A DNA stretch of 60,556 bases, taken from contig DAHXNO010000051.1 in NCBI GenBank assembly GCA_027365345.1, forward strand, positions 1 through 60,556. Reading direction: 5' to 3'. This document shows, piece by piece, positions 1 to 9,505 of the stretch; the stretch's first letter is position 1; each line of letters starts with the position of its first letter. The translations under genes were made by a program, and so were the position numbers. The notes below the pieces were generated by a model that saw only the letters and a program-made list of their open reading frames with translations, ran no database searches and was not told the DNA's origin. This stretch comes from Granulicella sp. (GTDB taxonomy: Bacteria > Acidobacteriota > Terriglobia > Terriglobales > Acidobacteriaceae).

Positions 1-447
1 AGCCAACCTGAAATCAGTTATTTTCGCAGTCGACCCGCATGAGCTGGGAACCCCCGACGCGGCCCGTGGGCTCCGGAATCGATCGGGATCCATTCCCGCC
101 AATGAGTATACCCCGCAGTCGGCTGGTCCTCTGGGAGCGCCCGCGGCGCGTCGAACGAGCCTCCTTGATTCCATAGGGGCGGGTGCTCTTTCGGGACGTT
201 CAGCCCGGACCCTTCCCGGGGCGGGTCTCGGCGTGTTCAGCCGGGGCAACACAGCTTGCCGGGGTCCGCCGGGCCAGATCGGCTCCCCCTTCCAAGGTCT
301 CACGCGGCAGCTTGGCCCGTGGGTCCGAGCTGCCTTGGCGACGTAGGTCCCGCCCTTCGATGCAGTTCCGGATCGCGCGCCTCGCCAAGGCCCGGGGCGG
401 CTACGCTGCCAGCCGGACGCACCTCGTCGTCGGCATGCGGTCCGCGC
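1..447. other. Left-edge region without an assignable gene
   Basis: This lies downstream of the membrane-protein gene that ends at 448. The + strand is open from base 2 to a TAG at 344-346 (about 114 codons, entering from outside the window), so it could be the 3' end of a gene that starts to the left. The translation is rich in Ala, Gly, Arg and Pro, shows no domain I recognise, and long chance frames are common at this GC. I see no tRNA, repeat or clear terminator. Confidence 0.3.
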
Positions 448-2010
448 TCACCGCGGCCTGCAGACCCAGGCGTCGAACTCCTCCCCTCGCCGCTCGATCA
501 CATAGTCGCGCACGAATGTGTCATGCAGCTCCGGAGGAAGCACATAATGGAACGTAAACGGTCGCTGCCCGTGCGGAATGACCCACACGTCGTTGGTGCA
601 GTGGTCCATCTTCCGAAGTATCCCGGAGGGGAAGGGCTGAAAGAATATCTCGAATCTTCCATCCAGAGTGTAGGGCTGGCCACGCAGCACTGGAATGTAT
701 CGGAGCGACTCGATCGGCGAACGCCGGTCGCCGTAGCCAACCTGCAGCTCCCTGCCGCGGTACGCGCCCAAGTAGCCTCCGATCTCCTGCTCTGCCACGC
801 TGAGCTCCTTCGATACTGCGGCGGATGGCGGTTCCAAGGCCGAGACGTCACGTCGCAGGTAGGACAATGCGACCGCCGTGCTGCCCAGCGCTACGATCAA
901 GACTGCGCGGGGAATGCGCTCTTGGTCCGGCGCTGGTGAGCTGCCCGCAGCCAACGCGAAATCGGCCGCCAGGATTGGCACAAGTTGCCAGAAGTGCCAG
1001 ACTCCCGCCCCTGGCTTAGAGGCAACCGCAGTCGCCGCGGCGACGCAGCAGATGAGCAGCACGAGCTCCGGGAAGAGCCTTCCTATGGGCGTGTCCCGCC
1101 CCGGCCGGACGCCGCACAAGGGTAACGCCGCGAGGGGGAGGGTCAGAAGCGCGGCGTAGGCGGCCAGCCACCCCAGCATGCCGACTGAGATCCCCTCGCG
1201 TCCCGCCACGGTCAGCCAGAGCCAGTAGTTGGCCAGCGAGATGTTGGGCAGCGTGAAGGGAGCGAGCGCCACAACGGCCGCGACACCTGCGGCGACGGCT
1301 GCGGGCTTGACGCCACCTCGACGGTAGAGCATCAGTAGTAGAAGCAGAGAGGCCGGCGCCACGGTCGCCTTGAAATCGATGGCGATGCCCACGAAGAATC
1401 CGGTCAAGACGGCTGCCGCGCCCACAGAGTCGATCAGGCTCGAGCGCACCGCCAAGGCCGTCGCCAATACGATCCAGGCGTCGGCGCGTAGGCCAAATTC
1501 CACTCTGGCCTGCACGAGCAGTTCACCTAGAGGCAACGCCATGAGCGCCAAGGCCGCCCCCCTACGGATGGCCTTACGGAAGGTGCTGTACAGCACAAGG
1601 CACAACAGTAGGTTGGCCGCGACTACCACCGCCCTGAGGACCCAGAACCTGCCACCGCCTGCCAACAGCCCTGCCCTGTAGGTCAGAAAGGTGAGCGGTC
1701 CATAGACCATGGCATAGCTGAATCTTGGCGAGTTAATCGCGTGATACATCGGCTGCCCATGCAGGCTAGCGGCAGAGATGCTCAGTATGTCTGCCTCATC
1801 CTGGCCGTCGAGCATATAAGAACGGACCGAGTACAGGCTAAGCGCGACGAAGATGGTGAGCGTCAGCAGCCCCGCGCCCGTCGCCATCCGCCTAAGGCAT
1901 ACCGACCGCCGAGTGAATTCGGTTTTCCGTAGTGCCAAGACGCACAGCACTGCAAATGAGGCCCCGGCCAGAAACCAAACCAGCGGAGCCTCTCGAAGGA
2001 CTCTCAGCAT
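448..2010 (-). CDS. Polytopic membrane protein, GT-C glycosyltransferase-like
   Basis: A roughly 520-residue integral membrane protein with about ten hydrophobic segments, an early acidic loop after the first helices, and a soluble C-terminal stretch of about 130 residues. This is the layout of GT-C (ArnT/PMT-like) transferases that use polyprenyl-phosphate sugars at the periplasmic face, but I see no decisive catalytic motif. The frame is open to 2136, where it would overlap the divergent gluQ. I chose the ATG at 2010 because it follows a purine-rich GGGAAAGG and leaves an intergenic space. Function is inferred from topology only. Confidence 0.6.
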   Translation of the reverse strand: MLRVLREAPLVWFLAGASFAVLCVLALRKTEFTRRSVCLRRMATGAGLLTLTIFVALSLYSVRSYMLDGQDEADILSISAASLHGQPMYHAINSPRFSYAMVYGPLTFLTYRAGLLAGGGRFWVLRAVVVAANLLLCLVLYSTFRKAIRRGAALALMALPLGELLVQARVEFGLRADAWIVLATALAVRSSLIDSVGAAAVLTGFFVGIAIDFKATVAPASLLLLLMLYRRGGVKPAAVAAGVAAVVALAPFTLPNISLANYWLWLTVAGREGISVGMLGWLAAYAALLTLPLAALPLCGVRPGRDTPIGRLFPELVLLICCVAAATAVASKPGAGVWHFWQLVPILAADFALAAGSSPAPDQERIPRAVLIVALGSTAVALSYLRRDVSALEPPSAAVSKELSVAEQEIGGYLGAYRGRELQVGYGDRRSPIESLRYIPVLRGQPYTLDGRFEIFFQPFPSGILRKMDHCTNDVWVIPHGQRPFTFHYVLPPELHDTFVRDYVIERRGEEFDAWVCRPR

Positions 2011-2120
2011 ACCTTTCCCGGTCCAACACCAAGTCGCTTCATCTCGTTCCCCGCGACGGCGCCCGTCTCTAACCGTCAGTATAGTTATAGTTGATTGAGG
2101 CGCTGCGCCCCCGCGCCGTG

Positions 2121-2136
2121 ATGAAGACGTCTTCAT
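2121..2136. promoter_or_regulatory. Perfect 16-bp palindrome overlapping the gluQ start codon
   Basis: ATGAAGACGTCTTCAT is exactly self-complementary. Its last two bases are the first two bases of the gluQ ATG at 2135, and no good Shine-Dalgarno sequence lies upstream. It could be a dimeric-repressor operator or a structure hiding the start. Two overlapping TATAGT boxes sit at 2080-2091. Function is not shown. Confidence 0.35.
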
Positions 2137-3049
2137 GTCCCCCTATGTTGGCCGTCTTGCTCCTTCTCCCACCGGTCTGCTGCATCTGGGCCACGCGCGC
2201 ACCTTCCTGATTGCGCACGAGCGGGCCCGCGCGGCTGGGGGATTCCTCTACCTTCGCGATGAGGACCTGGATCGGCAACGCGCTCGGCCGGAGTTCTCCG
2301 CCGCCATGCGCGAAGATCTGCTCTGGCTGGGGCTGAGCTGGGACGCCGAGATTCGCCAGAGCGAACGGCTTGCGCTCTACCGCGCGGCCCTGGATCAACT
2401 GCTGGCTGCCGGTCTGGCCTATCCTTGCACCTGCTCCCGGCGCAACCTGGCAAGGGCCATGCAGGCTCCGCACGAAGACGGCGCTGCCGTAGATGATGAG
2501 CCGGTCTACAACAATCGCTGCCGGCCCGCGGGAGCCACGCCCACAACCGCCTTTGTTCCCGGCACGAACTACCGGTTCCGGACGCCCGACCATGTGAGAG
2601 TCGAGTTCACCGATCTCCACGCCGGGCCGCAGGCGTTTACCACCTCATTGGATTTTGGCGACTTCCTGATCTGGCGCAAGGCCGAGGCCGGGGACCGAAC
2701 CGGCATGGGCCTGCCCAGCTATCAACTTGCCTGCGCGGTGGACGACGCCCTGATGGGCACCAGCGAGGTGGTGCGGGGCGGCGACCTGCTGAAGTCCACC
2801 GCGCGCCAGATCCTGCTGCAGCGCGCGCTTGGCTACCCTACCCCTGCCTACTACCACTGCGAACTGGTGCGGGACAGCGCCGGCATCCGGCTGGCAAAGC
2901 GGCATGATGCCCTGGCGCTACGCACGCTCCGCGCCAAGGGCATGACCGCTGCCGACGTCCTCGCGTTGGTGCGAGAGGCTGGCGTGGCAACGCGACCGAT
3001 AGCCCGATACGAGGCGAGATCCGGAGATGCTGAACTGCGTCGCGGCTGA
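2135..3049 (+). CDS. gluQ: Glutamyl-Q tRNA(Asp) synthetase
   Basis: GluQRS is a truncated glutamyl-tRNA synthetase paralogue. It activates glutamate without tRNA and attaches it to queuosine-34 of tRNA-Asp. The 304-residue length fits, as the anticodon-binding domain is absent. Visible features are the class-I HIGH motif as HLGH (17-20), zinc ligands Cys98, Cys100, Tyr125 and Cys129, and a degenerate KMSKS loop LAKR (253-256). The start at 2135 puts the SPYVGRLAPSPTG core at the N terminus as in the family. Its substrate base depends on the queuosine pathway, and tgt, which starts that pathway, lies at 25.7 kb. It converges on the S9 peptidase with only 18 bp between. Confidence 0.95.
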   Translation: MSPYVGRLAPSPTGLLHLGHARTFLIAHERARAAGGFLYLRDEDLDRQRARPEFSAAMREDLLWLGLSWDAEIRQSERLALYRAALDQLLAAGLAYPCTCSRRNLARAMQAPHEDGAAVDDEPVYNNRCRPAGATPTTAFVPGTNYRFRTPDHVRVEFTDLHAGPQAFTTSLDFGDFLIWRKAEAGDRTGMGLPSYQLACAVDDALMGTSEVVRGGDLLKSTARQILLQRALGYPTPAYYHCELVRDSAGIRLAKRHDALALRTLRAKGMTAADVLALVREAGVATRPIARYEARSGDAELRRG

Positions 3050-3067
3050 GGCTCCGCTCGCAGGGGC

Positions 3068-5503
3068 TCAGTGCTCCGCCCGGTACGCCTTGAGAACCTG
3101 GTCATAGGGTGTGGGCACAAAGTCCGTGGGTGGAATGCCGCCGGCCAGATGCCTCACAAAGTAATCCCATTTGCGCCGCATGACGTACGGCTGATCCTTT
3201 GCGTAGCCATGATGCATGTTGGGCAACATGAGCATGTCAAAGTTCTTGTTGGCCTGGATGAGCGCATTCACCACGAGCAGCGTATTGTTGGGCGGAACGT
3301 TGTCATCCATGGTTCCGTGAACCAGCATGAGATGGCCCTTCAGATTCGCGGCGTACTTCTGATTCGCCTGCGCACTGTAGTTGTCGGCTCCGTCCGGGCC
3401 AATGGTCTCCAGCCCCGCCCAGCGCTCATCCCAATCGTCTTCGTACTCCCGCTGATCGTGGTTGCCGCTCTCTGCCCATCCCACGCTGAAGAAGTCAGGA
3501 AAGTGGAACATCGCGGAGACGGTGGCATTGCCTCCTCCGGAGTGCCCGGTGATGCCCACGCGATTGAGATCGATCCAAGCATAGCGCGCAGCCAGATCCT
3601 TGATGCCCGCCACCTGGTCCGGGATGGTGTCTTGACCCATATCCGCAGGGCTGGAGGCGTAGGCGTCATGAAAGCTCTTGGAACGGTGCGGATTGCCCAT
3701 GCCGTCGATACATACCACCACGAAGCCAAGCTGAGCCATCGACTGCAGATCGCCGCGCGCGGCCGCGAAGTCCGGCGGCCTGAGAGCGGAGCAGGAACCA
3801 TCCTGCGGTCCGGGATATACATAATCAATCACCGGGTACTTGCGAGCAGGATCGAAGTCTGTGGGACGGAAGAGCAGGCCGTAGAGTGGCGTGACGCCAT
3901 CACGGGCGTTTACCTGGATGCGTAGCGGAGGCTTCCATCCCGCGGCCAGGAGTTGGGAGATGTCCTGGTGGGCCAGGACGACCAGCACCTTGCCCGTGGC
4001 TCCATCGCGCAGTACAGCCGTCTGGGGTGTGCTGACCGTGGAGTACACATCCACAAAGGTGCTTCCATTCGCAGGCGCGGTGATCTTGTGATAGGCGTCC
4101 TCCGGGGTGAGCAGCGTCTGCTGCGAGCCATCCAGATTGACGCGGAAGTAATTGACGTAGTACGGATCCTGGCCAGCAATCTTGTTGGTTGCCGTAAACC
4201 ACAGCACGCCGGATTTTTCATCTACGGCTTTGATTTCAGCCACGGGACCCTCGCCCTGCGTGACCTGGTTGACGAGCGCGCCGTTGCTCAGGTTGTAGAG
4301 GTAGTACTGCGCCCAGTTGCTGCGCTCGCTGGCCCAGAGAAACTGACTGCGACTCCACAACACCTTCCAGTCTGTGGTCGCCTGCCAGCCGTAGTAGCTG
4401 TCTACATGCTCGTGATAGATGGGCTTCACCTCTCCGGTGGCGGTGTCAGCCATCTCCACCCACTCATCCTTGTGGTCCCGGGAGGTGGAGACAAAGGCCA
4501 AACGGGCGTCGTGCGGAGAAAACTCTGCATCGCTCCAGCGGCCATCGCCGTCGCAGCTCACGTCATCGCACTCCATGCTGCGATGTTCCAGCGGCGGCGT
4601 CTTGAGCCGCACCACTTTGGCCGTGGCTACGTCGATCACCACCGGCTGAATCATGGTGACGTCCTTATCGCCCACCAGCGGATAGCGCCACGCTTCCAGC
4701 CTGGGATGGCGGTTGGTGACCGGCACAAGATACATGAGCCCGGTTTTGCGCTGATCCTGTTGGAAGGTGGCGATCTTCTTGCTATCCGCCGACCAGGTGA
4801 GGATGGCCCGATCGGAGTGCTGCCAGCCGGCGTTGTCCGTGGCATAGCCGAAGTCTGGAGCGCCGTCCGTGGTGAGTTGGCGTTCCTGGCCGGTCGCCAC
4901 CACGCGCACCCAGAGGTTGTTGTCACGGATAAACGCCGCCAACTTGCCATCGGGCGACAGGTTGGCTTCTCCATCAGTGTGGCGCGGCGTGTCTTTGGAC
5001 GAGCTCACGGTCTGGCTGGGCGGCTTGGGCTGCTCGGTGCAGGTCTTCACCGCCTGGTCACAGTCAAAGACGCCGTCATCGGTGGTGACAGAGAAACCAC
5101 CCTGGGCGCGTTCCGCATACTGCTGAACGTCCAGATGGTTGGGATCCACCTTCGCCGCAGGCTCGGCGTGCTTGGGCGCGCGCATGGCTGCATCCAGCGC
5201 AGCGGCTAGCTTTTGATTGTCAAACGCCAGCGCGACCGTCTGGTGAGCAGGGTCGGCGATTCTGTAGATGGTGGTCTGCGCGCCGGGGTCGCGATAGAAC
5301 ACCCGGCCATCGGGCAGGTAGGTTAAGCCGCGGATGGTATGGTGCACCAGCCCATCGACGTTATAGAACATCCAGCGCTCGGCCTGCGCGTAGTCCTGCC
5401 GGGTATAGACCTTTTGCGCCGCAGTCGGCAAGACGGCGCTGACTCCGGCGGCTAACCAACCAACAATAGCCCAACAACCGCGATTCAACATGGCGGGGAT
5501 CAT
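3068..5503 (-). CDS. Secreted S9 family peptidase, DPP-IV-like
   Basis: An 811-residue prolyl-oligopeptidase-family enzyme that probably removes N-terminal dipeptides (Xaa-Pro) from peptides outside the cytoplasm. An N-terminal signal peptide ends near ALPTAAQ-type residues at about 28. A beta-propeller domain (about 130-530) precedes an alpha/beta-hydrolase domain. The nucleophile is Ser655 in GHSGGG, the acid Asp733/734 in HGTMDDN, and the base His764/765 in NMHHGY. AGGA lies five bases before the ATG at 5503; a second in-frame ATG at 5491 is possible. It is the last of a run of minus-strand genes behind icd, separated by a terminator-like hairpin. Confidence 0.9.
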   Translation of the reverse strand: MIPAMLNRGCWAIVGWLAAGVSAVLPTAAQKVYTRQDYAQAERWMFYNVDGLVHHTIRGLTYLPDGRVFYRDPGAQTTIYRIADPAHQTVALAFDNQKLAAALDAAMRAPKHAEPAAKVDPNHLDVQQYAERAQGGFSVTTDDGVFDCDQAVKTCTEQPKPPSQTVSSSKDTPRHTDGEANLSPDGKLAAFIRDNNLWVRVVATGQERQLTTDGAPDFGYATDNAGWQHSDRAILTWSADSKKIATFQQDQRKTGLMYLVPVTNRHPRLEAWRYPLVGDKDVTMIQPVVIDVATAKVVRLKTPPLEHRSMECDDVSCDGDGRWSDAEFSPHDARLAFVSTSRDHKDEWVEMADTATGEVKPIYHEHVDSYYGWQATTDWKVLWSRSQFLWASERSNWAQYYLYNLSNGALVNQVTQGEGPVAEIKAVDEKSGVLWFTATNKIAGQDPYYVNYFRVNLDGSQQTLLTPEDAYHKITAPANGSTFVDVYSTVSTPQTAVLRDGATGKVLVVLAHQDISQLLAAGWKPPLRIQVNARDGVTPLYGLLFRPTDFDPARKYPVIDYVYPGPQDGSCSALRPPDFAAARGDLQSMAQLGFVVVCIDGMGNPHRSKSFHDAYASSPADMGQDTIPDQVAGIKDLAARYAWIDLNRVGITGHSGGGNATVSAMFHFPDFFSVGWAESGNHDQREYEDDWDERWAGLETIGPDGADNYSAQANQKYAANLKGHLMLVHGTMDDNVPPNNTLLVVNALIQANKNFDMLMLPNMHHGYAKDQPYVMRRKWDYFVRHLAGGIPPTDFVPTPYDQVLKAYRAEH

Positions 5504-5696
5504 CCTCTTCCTGTGAAAGAACTGTTCAATGTAGACAGCCGTTCCATCAGCCTATTGCATAATCGTCCCGGCTGCGAGTCCCCACTGTGAGAGCTGGCGC
5601 GTGTCCGTGGGTGCGCGCGGAACGATCGAATAGCCGCGGCGCAGATCCTCTACCGGTGCGGATGCTGCAAAGACAACAGGCTGCCCGGCAAGAGAA

Positions 5697-5740
5697 AGGC
5701 GCGCTCCAAACGATCCCTTGGATCTGAGTGGAGCGCGCCT
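5697..5740 (-). terminator. Terminator-like hairpin after icd
   Basis: AGGCGCGCTCCA (5697-5708) pairs perfectly with TGGAGCGCGCCT (5729-5740) across a 20-base loop. Read on the minus strand, the stem comes 20 bases after the icd stop and is followed by a pyrimidine run TTTCTCTT. This is a plausible but imperfect intrinsic terminator. Confidence 0.55.
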
Positions 5741-5760
5741 TGGGCCCGGGGGCGCCGGGG

Positions 5761-7161
5761 TTACATGTTCTCAATCATGCGGGTAGCGAACTGGCTGGTC
5801 TTGACTTTGGTTGCGCCCTGCATCTGGCGCTCGAAGTCGTAGGTGACATACTTCTGCTCGATGGTCTTGGCCATGGAGGTCTCAATGAGGCGAGCTGCCT
5901 CATGCCAGCCCAGGAAGTCAAACATCATGACGCCGGAGAGGATTACCGAGCCAGGATTGATGACGTCCAGATCCGCATACTTGGGAGCCGTTCCGTGGGT
6001 GGCTTCAAAGACCGCATAGCCGTCGCCAATGTTGGCTCCGGGAGCGATCCCGAGACCGCCGACCTGCGCTGCGGCCGCGTCAGAGAGGTAGTCGCCGTTG
6101 AGGTTGGTGGTAGCCAGGACGCTGTACTCCGAGGGGCGGGTAACCACCTGCTGGAAGATCGAGTCCGCGATGCGATCGTTCACCATCAGCTTCTTCTTCC
6201 ATTGGCCATTACCGTGGGTGGCTCCGATCTGGGCAACCACGCTCTTGACCTCCTGCACGACGGAGTCCTGGAACTCTTTGGCTGCAAAGCTGAGACCGGG
6301 CTCGATCATCTCCGCGTTCTGTTCTGGAGTGAGGTTAGGATTGGCCTCCAGATTGCCGAGGATCCAGCTCTCGCGCTCAGTAACCGTATCGTGGCGGAAC
6401 TCCTGGGTAGCCACCTCGTAGCCCCATTCGCGGAAGGCTCCCTCAGTAAACTTCTGGATGTTACCCTTGTGCACCAGGGTGACGCTCTTGCGGCCTTCCG
6501 CCAGGGCAAACTTGATGGCAGCGCGCACCAACCGCTTGGATCCGGTGATGGAGATGGGCTTGATGCCGACGCCTGAGTCCAGCCGGATCTGCTTCTTGCC
6601 GCCTTTGAGCATCTCGCCGTTGAGGAACGCGATCACCTTGGCGGCCTCTGGGGTGCCCTGCTGGAACTCGATGCCGGCATAGATGTCTTCCGTGTTCTCA
6701 CGGAAGAGCACGATGTTCATCAGCTCAGGATGCTTGACCGGGCTGGGCACGCCTGGATAGTACTTCACCGGCCGCACGCACTGGTACAGATCCATCAACT
6801 GGCGCAGGGCCACATTGAGACTGCGGATGCCGCCACCGACCGGAGTGGTGAGCGGTCCCTTGATGGAAACGCGAAACGCGACCGTCGCCTTCACGGTGTC
6901 ATCGGGCAGCCAGTTCTTGGTCTGGGCATAAGCCTTCTCACCGGCGAGCACCTCAAACCACTTGACCTTGCGCTTGCCGCCATAGGCCTTCTCCACGGCA
7001 GCGTTGAAGACTCGCTCGGAGGCCTTCCAGATGTCGCGTCCGGTGCCGTCGCCCTCGATAAAGGGGATAATCGGGTTATCCGGTACGATGTACTGACCGT
7101 CTTTGTACTCAATGGCCTGGCCGTCCTGCGGCACAGGAATTCCGTTGTAGCTCGTCTGCAT
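5761..7161 (-). CDS. icd: NADP-dependent isocitrate dehydrogenase
   Basis: Oxidatively decarboxylates isocitrate to 2-oxoglutarate in the TCA cycle. At 466 residues it is somewhat longer than the E. coli enzyme. The substrate loop [10 protein letters not shown] carries Ser114, equivalent to the serine phosphorylated by AceK in enterobacteria. The NADP-binding region [11 protein letters not shown] keeps the Lys-Tyr pair typical of NADP enzymes. The ATG at 7161 is preceded by GGGAG about a dozen bases upstream. It stands alone between osmC and the S9 peptidase, with a 316-bp upstream region for its own promoter and a hairpin after the stop. Confidence 0.96.
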   Translation of the reverse strand: MQTSYNGIPVPQDGQAIEYKDGQYIVPDNPIIPFIEGDGTGRDIWKASERVFNAAVEKAYGGKRKVKWFEVLAGEKAYAQTKNWLPDDTVKATVAFRVSIKGPLTTPVGGGIRSLNVALRQLMDLYQCVRPVKYYPGVPSPVKHPELMNIVLFRENTEDIYAGIEFQQGTPEAAKVIAFLNGEMLKGGKKQIRLDSGVGIKPISITGSKRLVRAAIKFALAEGRKSVTLVHKGNIQKFTEGAFREWGYEVATQEFRHDTVTERESWILGNLEANPNLTPEQNAEMIEPGLSFAAKEFQDSVVQEVKSVVAQIGATHGNGQWKKKLMVNDRIADSIFQQVVTRPSEYSVLATTNLNGDYLSDAAAAQVGGLGIAPGANIGDGYAVFEATHGTAPKYADLDVINPGSVILSGVMMFDFLGWHEAARLIETSMAKTIEQKYVTYDFERQMQGATKVKTSQFATRMIENM

Positions 7162-7477
7162 GATTCTTCAACTCCCAGAATTTTCGATTGAGATTGGTGG
7201 CTCGCAGCTCAACATCCCTATTTGACGCACACTTCTCTCCGCAAGTCATGGTACTCCCCCGGCACGTCATTGATCGAACGAGTAGCCGGTAAACGATCAC
7301 ACAGAGAAGCTACTGCGGCTGAGGGGTGGATGCCACCCAGAGGTCCATGGGTCCCTCTCCACGCAGACCGGGGCGGGAGACGGCAGCGCCAGTAGAACGG
7401 GCTCGGCTTGCGTTACCAGGTTAGTTAAAGGGCAGATCCCGCCAGGCGGCGGGATCTGGCTGGCTCGCAAGGCAAGC
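7162..7477. other. Intergenic region between osmC and icd
   Basis: No gene is seen in these 316 bp. The right end holds the osmC terminator hairpin. A second perfect short hairpin, GGGTGG-ATG-CCACCC, lies at 7324-7338. The remainder should contain the icd promoter, but I cannot pick out convincing -35 and -10 boxes. Confidence 0.5.
7433..7458 (-). terminator. Terminator-like hairpin after osmC
   Basis: CAGATCCCGCC (7433-7443) and GGCGGGATCTG (7448-7458) form an 11-bp perfect stem with a 4-base loop, 20 bases past the osmC stop. On the minus strand the stem is followed by CCCTTTAACTAAC, a weak U-tract. Confidence 0.6.
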
Positions 7478-7903
7478 TTAGCGAAGGGTAGCGTCCAAGG
7501 TGATGGCGGCAGCCTTCAACAGCCGGGAGATCGGGCAGTTGACCTTCGCTGCAGCGGCGATCTCATCAAATTTGGCCTTCTCGATGCCCGGCACAACGGA
7601 GTGGTTGGAGAGGTGGATCCGGGTCACGGTAGGACCATCCGGAAGCATCTCCAAGGTGACAGTGGCTTCGGTCTCTACGGAGGTAGGAGTGTGGCCAGCC
7701 TTGGCCAGCTCATTGGCGAAGGCCATGGAGAAGCAGCCGGCATGGGCGGCTGCGACCAACTCCTCAGGGTTGGTACCGGGACCCTCTTCAAAGCGTGACT
7801 TGAAGCCGTAGGCGGTGTCGTGCAGCGTCTTGCTGTGGGTGGAGATGCTACCGTGCCCCGTCTTGAGATCACCCTTCCAGAGGGCTGATGCTTTGCGATC
7901 CAT
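7478..7903 (-). CDS. osmC: OsmC/Ohr-family peroxiredoxin
   Basis: A 141-residue thiol peroxidase that reduces organic hydroperoxides. The two reactive cysteines are visible as Cys57 (HAGCFSMA) and Cys123 (NCPISRLL), with the conserved Arg37 and Glu47/48 preceding them. LDATL near the C terminus and the overall length match the OsmC branch better than Ohr, though the split is not certain. It is transcribed between the purine permease and icd, with hairpins separating it from icd, so it is probably its own transcript or shares one with the permease 137 bp upstream. Confidence 0.93.
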   Translation of the reverse strand: MDRKASALWKGDLKTGHGSISTHSKTLHDTAYGFKSRFEEGPGTNPEELVAAAHAGCFSMAFANELAKAGHTPTSVETEATVTLEMLPDGPTVTRIHLSNHSVVPGIEKAKFDEIAAAAKVNCPISRLLKAAAITLDATLR

Positions 7904-8040
7904 TCAAAATCTCCTTTCGCGATTTGATGCAGACCATGAGATGCGCAATGCGGGTTCTGACGTTGCGTCTGTGCTGCGGAGGCTTGGCCAACGGCGGCTC
8001 GGGGTGGGAGATGCCCTGCTGGCCTGTTGGAACGACGGGG

Positions 8041-9348
8041 TTAGAGGGGACCAAGATAAATGAAGCGGACCAGAAAGAGCACAGCCAGCAGATAGAGCAT
8101 CCAGTGCTGGCGGCGGAAGCCTCCGGTGGCCAGTTCCAACACGGCAAAGCTGATGAGTCCGAAGGAGAGGCCGGTGGCGATGGAGTAGCTCAAGGGGATG
8201 GTGATGAGGGTGAGGAAGGCGGGAATCGCGATTTGCGGCTCCTTCCACTCGATCGACGACGAGCCCTTGAGCATGAGTGCGCCCACCAGGATGAGAGCGG
8301 GAGAGGTAGCGAAGGCGGGGATGGCGCCGAAGATTGGGGCGACGAAGAGAGCCGCGAAGAAGAGCGCTCCGGTAGTGATGGCGGTGACGCCGGTGCGGCC
8401 CCCGGCTGCGACGCCGGCGGAGGACTCGATGTAGCTGGTGACGGTGGAGGTTCCGGCCAGCGCCCCGACCACGGTGGAGGCGGCATCGGCAAAGAAGATG
8501 CGATCCAGCCGAGGGATGGTGTGATCGGCGGCGATGAGCCCCGCCTGCTCCGTGACGGCTACCAGGGTGCCGATGTTGTCAAACAGATCGACAAAGAGGA
8601 AGACGAAGATGATCTCAAAGGCGTTCAAGTGAAGCGCTCCGCGCAGGTCCATGTGGAAGGCGGTGGAGCGAATCGCCAGGGGATGGAAGATGGAGGGCTG
8701 GTAGTTGACCTGATGCAGCAGAATGCCCAGGGCCAGGGTTCCCAACACTCCCAGGAGCATGGCGGCTTTGATCCGGTAGGCCTGGAGGACGGCGATGAGG
8801 AGCACGCCGAAGATCGCCAGTTGCGTGGAGGGGTGGTGAAGATCGCCGAGCGTAACGGTAGTGGCGTTACTGCGAACGATGATGCCGGAGTTGACCAGGC
8901 CGATAAAGGCGATGAAGAGACCGATGCCGACGGCGACAGCGGCGTGGAGCTGGTGGGGAATGGCTCCCACCAGGCGCTGGCGAACGCCGCCAAGGGTGAG
9001 CAGAAGGAAGAGAACGCCGGAGACGAAGACGGCTCCCAAAGCGGTTTGCCACGCGATGCCCATGCCGTTGACGACGGTGTACGTGAAGTAGGCGTTGAGA
9101 CCCATGCCCGGCGCCAGAGCCACAGGGTAATTGGCCAGCAGACCCATGAGGATGGACCCGATCGCCGCGCAGAGGCAGGTGCTGGCCGTGACCGCGGCCA
9201 GCGGCATGCCGGTCTGGGAGAGAATGGCCGGGTTCACAAAGATGATGTAGGCCATGGTGATGAAGGTGGTAAAGCCGGCGAGGATCTCTGTGCGCCAGTG
9301 GGTCTGGTGCTCGGCGAACCGGAAGTAGGCTTCAAGACGGGAGCGCAT
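8041..9348 (-). CDS. NCS2-family purine permease, AzgA/PbuG-like
   Basis: A 435-residue transporter with 12-14 hydrophobic segments. The N terminus carries the AzgA signature FTTFITMAYIIFVNP, and the EIIFVFLFVDLFDNIGTL stretch (about 230-250) is the conserved substrate-site helix of this group. Relatives import adenine, guanine or hypoxanthine by proton symport. The ATG at 9348 gives the normal cytoplasmic N terminus. A strong long antisense frame runs through the gene on the + strand but has a non-protein-like composition. No purine-metabolism gene lies next to it. Confidence 0.92.
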   Translation of the reverse strand: MRSRLEAYFRFAEHQTHWRTEILAGFTTFITMAYIIFVNPAILSQTGMPLAAVTASTCLCAAIGSILMGLLANYPVALAPGMGLNAYFTYTVVNGMGIAWQTALGAVFVSGVLFLLLTLGGVRQRLVGAIPHQLHAAVAVGIGLFIAFIGLVNSGIIVRSNATTVTLGDLHHPSTQLAIFGVLLIAVLQAYRIKAAMLLGVLGTLALGILLHQVNYQPSIFHPLAIRSTAFHMDLRGALHLNAFEIIFVFLFVDLFDNIGTLVAVTEQAGLIAADHTIPRLDRIFFADAASTVVGALAGTSTVTSYIESSAGVAAGGRTGVTAITTGALFFAALFVAPIFGAIPAFATSPALILVGALMLKGSSSIEWKEPQIAIPAFLTLITIPLSYSIATGLSFGLISFAVLELATGGFRRQHWMLYLLAVLFLVRFIYLGPL

Positions 9349-9505
9349 GCGCGGAGAAACCGTCTCCTTGGCGGGAGTGGGGGATGAATCGCTGTGGTTT
9401 CAGCATACAGCGTGCGGCTTGGGGTGCCGCGCCGGCCCGATTGGGGCCAGCTCAGCATGAGGCATGAACAGTTGCTGATCCTGAAGGCCGGCTTACGATA
9501 AAGGC

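Noticed and set aside
7888-9387. 499-codon + strand frame antisense to the NCS2 permease
   Set aside because: Extreme Asp/Gly/Glu composition and no domain; it mirrors the hydrophobic codons of the real gene.
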